A program made the translations under genes and the position numbers. The notes under the pieces are model-generated. The model searched no databases. It was not told the DNA's origin and saw only the letters and a list, made by a program, of their open reading frames with translations. From Deltaproteobacteria bacterium (GTDB lineage: Bacteria > Desulfobacterota > Syntrophia > Syntrophales > UBA5619), in contig JAMDBG010000146.1 of NCBI GenBank assembly GCA_023487865.1, positions 1 to 8,544 on the forward strand: a DNA stretch of 8,544 nt. The letters are read 5' to 3'. This document shows, piece after piece, positions 6,443 through 8,544 of this stretch (its first letter is position 1; every line of letters starts with the position of its first letter).

Positions 6443-6476
6443 CCTCTCATTCCCTCTGCCGCAGCGAGGGGAGAGG
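6443..6476 (+). repeat. Hairpin between ABC ATPase and permease genes
   Basis: CCTCTC (6443-6448) plus CCCTC (6452-6456) pair with GAGGG (6466-6470) plus GAGAGG (6471-6476), giving an 11-bp stem with a 3-nt ATT bulge and a 9-nt loop. It fills most of the 63-bp gap and ends 3 nt before the permease ribosome-binding site. No T-run follows, so attenuation of translation or mRNA stabilisation fits better than termination. It could also be one copy of a dispersed intergenic repeat. Confidence 0.5.
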
Positions 6477-6493
6477 AGCGGGGAGATTTGCAG

Positions 6494-8544
6494 GTGAAGG
6501 TCCTTAACCGAAAACTGTGGCGGGATGTATGGCGGATGAAGGGTCAGGTCTTTGCCATCACATTGGTCGTGATGAGCGGCATGGCGACCTTTATCATGTT
6601 TATCAGCACCATGGATTCCTTGAATCTGACCAGAAACCGGTTTTACCGTGATTATCGTTTTGCCGATGTGTTTGTGAACTTGAAGCGGGCGCCGGAAAGC
6701 CTGAAGGAAAAAATAAAAGCGATTCCGGGCGTCAATCAGGTCGAAACGCGCGTCTCTGCCCATGTCAAACTGGAGATCAGCCGCTTTCCGGAACCGGTGA
6801 ATGCCAGGATTCTGTCCATTCCCGATGACGGCAATCCGCTGCTGAACCGTCTTTACATCAGGAAAGGCAGGCTTCCCGATCCGGCGAAGGATAACGAAGC
6901 CGTGGTCAATGAAAACTTTGCCCAGGCGCATGGTTTCCTTCTCGGCGATCAATTTGCGGCGATCATCAACGGCAAATGGAAGAAACTGACCATTACCGGT
7001 ATTGCCCTCTCCCCGGAATTCGTTTTGCTGATGAAACCGGAAGCGATGAGTCCTGATTTCAAGCGCTACGGTGTTCTCTGGATGAGCCGCAAGGCCCTCA
7101 GCAGCGCTTATAATATGGATGGGGCTTTTAATAATGTGGTGCTGACCCTGCATCCCGGCGTTGACGCCGATGACGTCCTCGGCAAGCTCGATCGGGTCGT
7201 AGAGAAATACGGCGGATTCGGCGCCTATGCACGCAAGGACCAGATCTCTCATCGTCTCCTGAATGAGGAATTTCGTCAGCTCCAGAGGAGTTCGGAAATA
7301 TTTCCCACCATTTTCATCTGTGTCGCCGCCTTTTTGTTGAATGTGGTGATGAGCAGAACGATCAACACACAGCGCGAGCAGATCGCCGTCCTGAAGGCTT
7401 TCGGCTACACTCATCTTGATATCGGTGCCCATTATGCGAAGCTTGTGGTTCTGATGATCTTTGCCGGTTTGATCAGCGGCATTGCCGGAGGCGCCTGGTT
7501 TGGCCATATTCTGGGCGGCATTTACATGGAAGTCTATCGTTTCCCTTTTCTTGTTTATACATTACGATCCGAGGTGATCCTTGCCGCAGTTCTTATTAGT
7601 ATTGCCTCGGCGCTCGTCGGCACACTGCACTCCCTTTTACGGGCCGCCAAGCAGCCGCCTGCCGAAGCCATGCGCCCCGAGCCCCCGGCACAGTATAGGG
7701 TGTCTTTCATCGAAAAAACGGGTATGGGACGCTGGCTCACGCAACCCTCGCGGATTATCGTACGAAATATAGAGCGTAGGCCCGTGAGAACGCTCCTTTC
7801 AATTCTTGGGATCGCCATTGCCTGCGCTACGATGATCTCCAGCGGTTTTTTTAAAGATTCGGTCGCTTTTATGGTCAATGTTCAATTTGTTTATTCCCAA
7901 AAGGAAGATATGACCGTCGCTTTTGTTGAAACCACTTCCCGCAGGGCTGTCTATGAACTCAAAGAGCTCGACGGAATCCGTCATGCCGAGACTTTCCGGA
8001 ATGTCCCGGTCAGACTCCGGCATGGTCACCGCTCCTACAGAACGGTCATCAACGGTATAGAACCGGACAGCCGGTTGCATCTTTTGTTGGATACGAATTT
8101 AAAGACGGTCTCTCCACCGCCGGCAGGCATCCTGCTGACCGATCATCTGGGTAAAATCCTCTCTGTTAAAGCCGGCGATCTGCTGACTGTCGAGGTGCTT
8201 GAGGGATCAAGGTCGATCCGTGAGGTGCCGGTTGTGGCTTTGGTCAAACAGTACCTGGGAGTCATGGGATACATGGATTTGACGGCACTGAACCGTTTGC
8301 TGAACGAGGGTGACTCCGTGTCCGGTGCTTATCTGATGACCGACTCCCTCTACCGCAGGCGGCTCTTTGCAGATTTTATTAGGATGCCGCGCGTTTCCGG
8401 AACGGTCGTCAGGGCGGATGAAATCCGCAATTTCCATGATGTGCAGGCCAAGGGGATGCTTTTTTTCACGTTTATTGCTACATTGATGGCATGCTTCATC
8501 TCCTTCGGCGTCGTTTATAATAGCGCCAGGATCGCCTTTTCTGA
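6494..8544 (+). CDS. FtsX-family ABC transporter permease (3' end outside window)
   Basis: The frame is open from 6494 to the window edge with no stop: 683 complete codons of an inner-membrane permease that partners the preceding ATPase. The layout is two MacB/FtsX units. Unit one has a membrane helix at ~18-38, a large extracytoplasmic region (~40-265), then helices at ~269-288, ~317-340 and ~361-381, with the typical cytoplasmic motif TQREQIAVLKAFGY (~292-305) after the second. Unit two has a helix at ~433-455, an extracytoplasmic region to ~650 and a helix at ~655-675 followed by YNSARIAFS, where a SER-x-RELA-type motif normally continues. Two more helices are expected, so about 100 residues are missing for a usual ~780-800. 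GTG 6494 is preferred: GGGGAG (6480-6485) lies 8 nt upstream, while TTG 6488 would leave only 2 nt. The two-unit form resembles uncharacterised exporter permeases. A periplasmic adaptor gene often follows but is not visible here. Confidence 0.9.
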   Translation, partial: MKVLNRKLWRDVWRMKGQVFAITLVVMSGMATFIMFISTMDSLNLTRNRFYRDYRFADVFVNLKRAPESLKEKIKAIPGVNQVETRVSAHVKLEISRFPEPVNARILSIPDDGNPLLNRLYIRKGRLPDPAKDNEAVVNENFAQAHGFLLGDQFAAIINGKWKKLTITGIALSPEFVLLMKPEAMSPDFKRYGVLWMSRKALSSAYNMDGAFNNVVLTLHPGVDADDVLGKLDRVVEKYGGFGAYARKDQISHRLLNEEFRQLQRSSEIFPTIFICVAAFLLNVVMSRTINTQREQIAVLKAFGYTHLDIGAHYAKLVVLMIFAGLISGIAGGAWFGHILGGIYMEVYRFPFLVYTLRSEVILAAVLISIASALVGTLHSLLRAAKQPPAEAMRPEPPAQYRVSFIEKTGMGRWLTQPSRIIVRNIERRPVRTLLSILGIAIACATMISSGFFKDSVAFMVNVQFVYSQKEDMTVAFVETTSRRAVYELKELDGIRHAETFRNVPVRLRHGHRSYRTVINGIEPDSRLHLLLDTNLKTVSPPPAGILLTDHLGKILSVKAGDLLTVEVLEGSRSIREVPVVALVKQYLGVMGYMDLTALNRLLNEGDSVSGAYLMTDSLYRRRLFADFIRMPRVSGTVVRADEIRNFHDVQAKGMLFFTFIATLMACFISFGVVYNSARIAFS

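Noticed and set aside
6188..7507. 439-codon open frame on the minus strand, antisense to the ABC ATPase end and the permease
   Set aside because: It lies wholly opposite two genes with clear family motifs, its translation is His/Arg/Asp-rich without recognisable domains, and it has no promoter or ribosome-binding site that I can see. The plus-strand permease explains the region.

Overview
The window carries seven protein-coding genes in three transcription blocks, with no RNA genes, mobile elements or CRISPR array. It suggests a Gram-negative bacterium with an outer membrane, because it has a Pal-type lipoprotein with an outer-membrane sorting signal and a LolD/MacB-type ABC exporter. A RecD2-type helicase together with a Pal carrying the GHCDERG motif fits the former Deltaproteobacteria, perhaps a Syntrophus-like lineage. 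That placement is inference from family resemblance, not a database match. Codon use is moderately GC-rich, and it looks richer in the middle (minus-strand) block than in the ABC block.

Block 1 (plus strand, 1-2486): the C-terminal ~80% of a RecD2 helicase, cut by the left window edge, is followed 43 bp later by a Pal-like lipoprotein. Block 2 (minus strand, 2595-5620), in transcription order: a GntR-type regulator with two consecutive winged-helix domains, an aminopeptidase T / M29-fold metalloprotein, and a sugar-phosphate isomerase/epimerase-like TIM barrel. A good sigma70-type promoter (TTGACA, 17 bp, TATACG) lies directly upstream of the M29 gene, and small AT-rich palindromes sit just upstream of that promoter. 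The three genes look like a small catabolic cassette with its own regulator. Its substrate cannot be read from sequence. Blocks 1 and 2 converge on a strong stem-loop at 2546-2587.

Block 3 (plus strand, 5693 to the right edge), divergent from the regulator: a LolD/MacB-type ABC ATPase starting at TTG, then a large FtsX-family permease with no stop before the window ends. The two should form one inner-membrane ABC complex, probably an exporter or lipoprotein/lipid translocator.

The points most worth checking are the M29-fold protein, where an expected metal ligand appears to be Gln; the regulator's double DNA-binding architecture with an apparently lost FCD aspartate; and the palindromic elements in the two intergenic regions flanking the regulator. 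No gap between genes exceeds about 165 bp.
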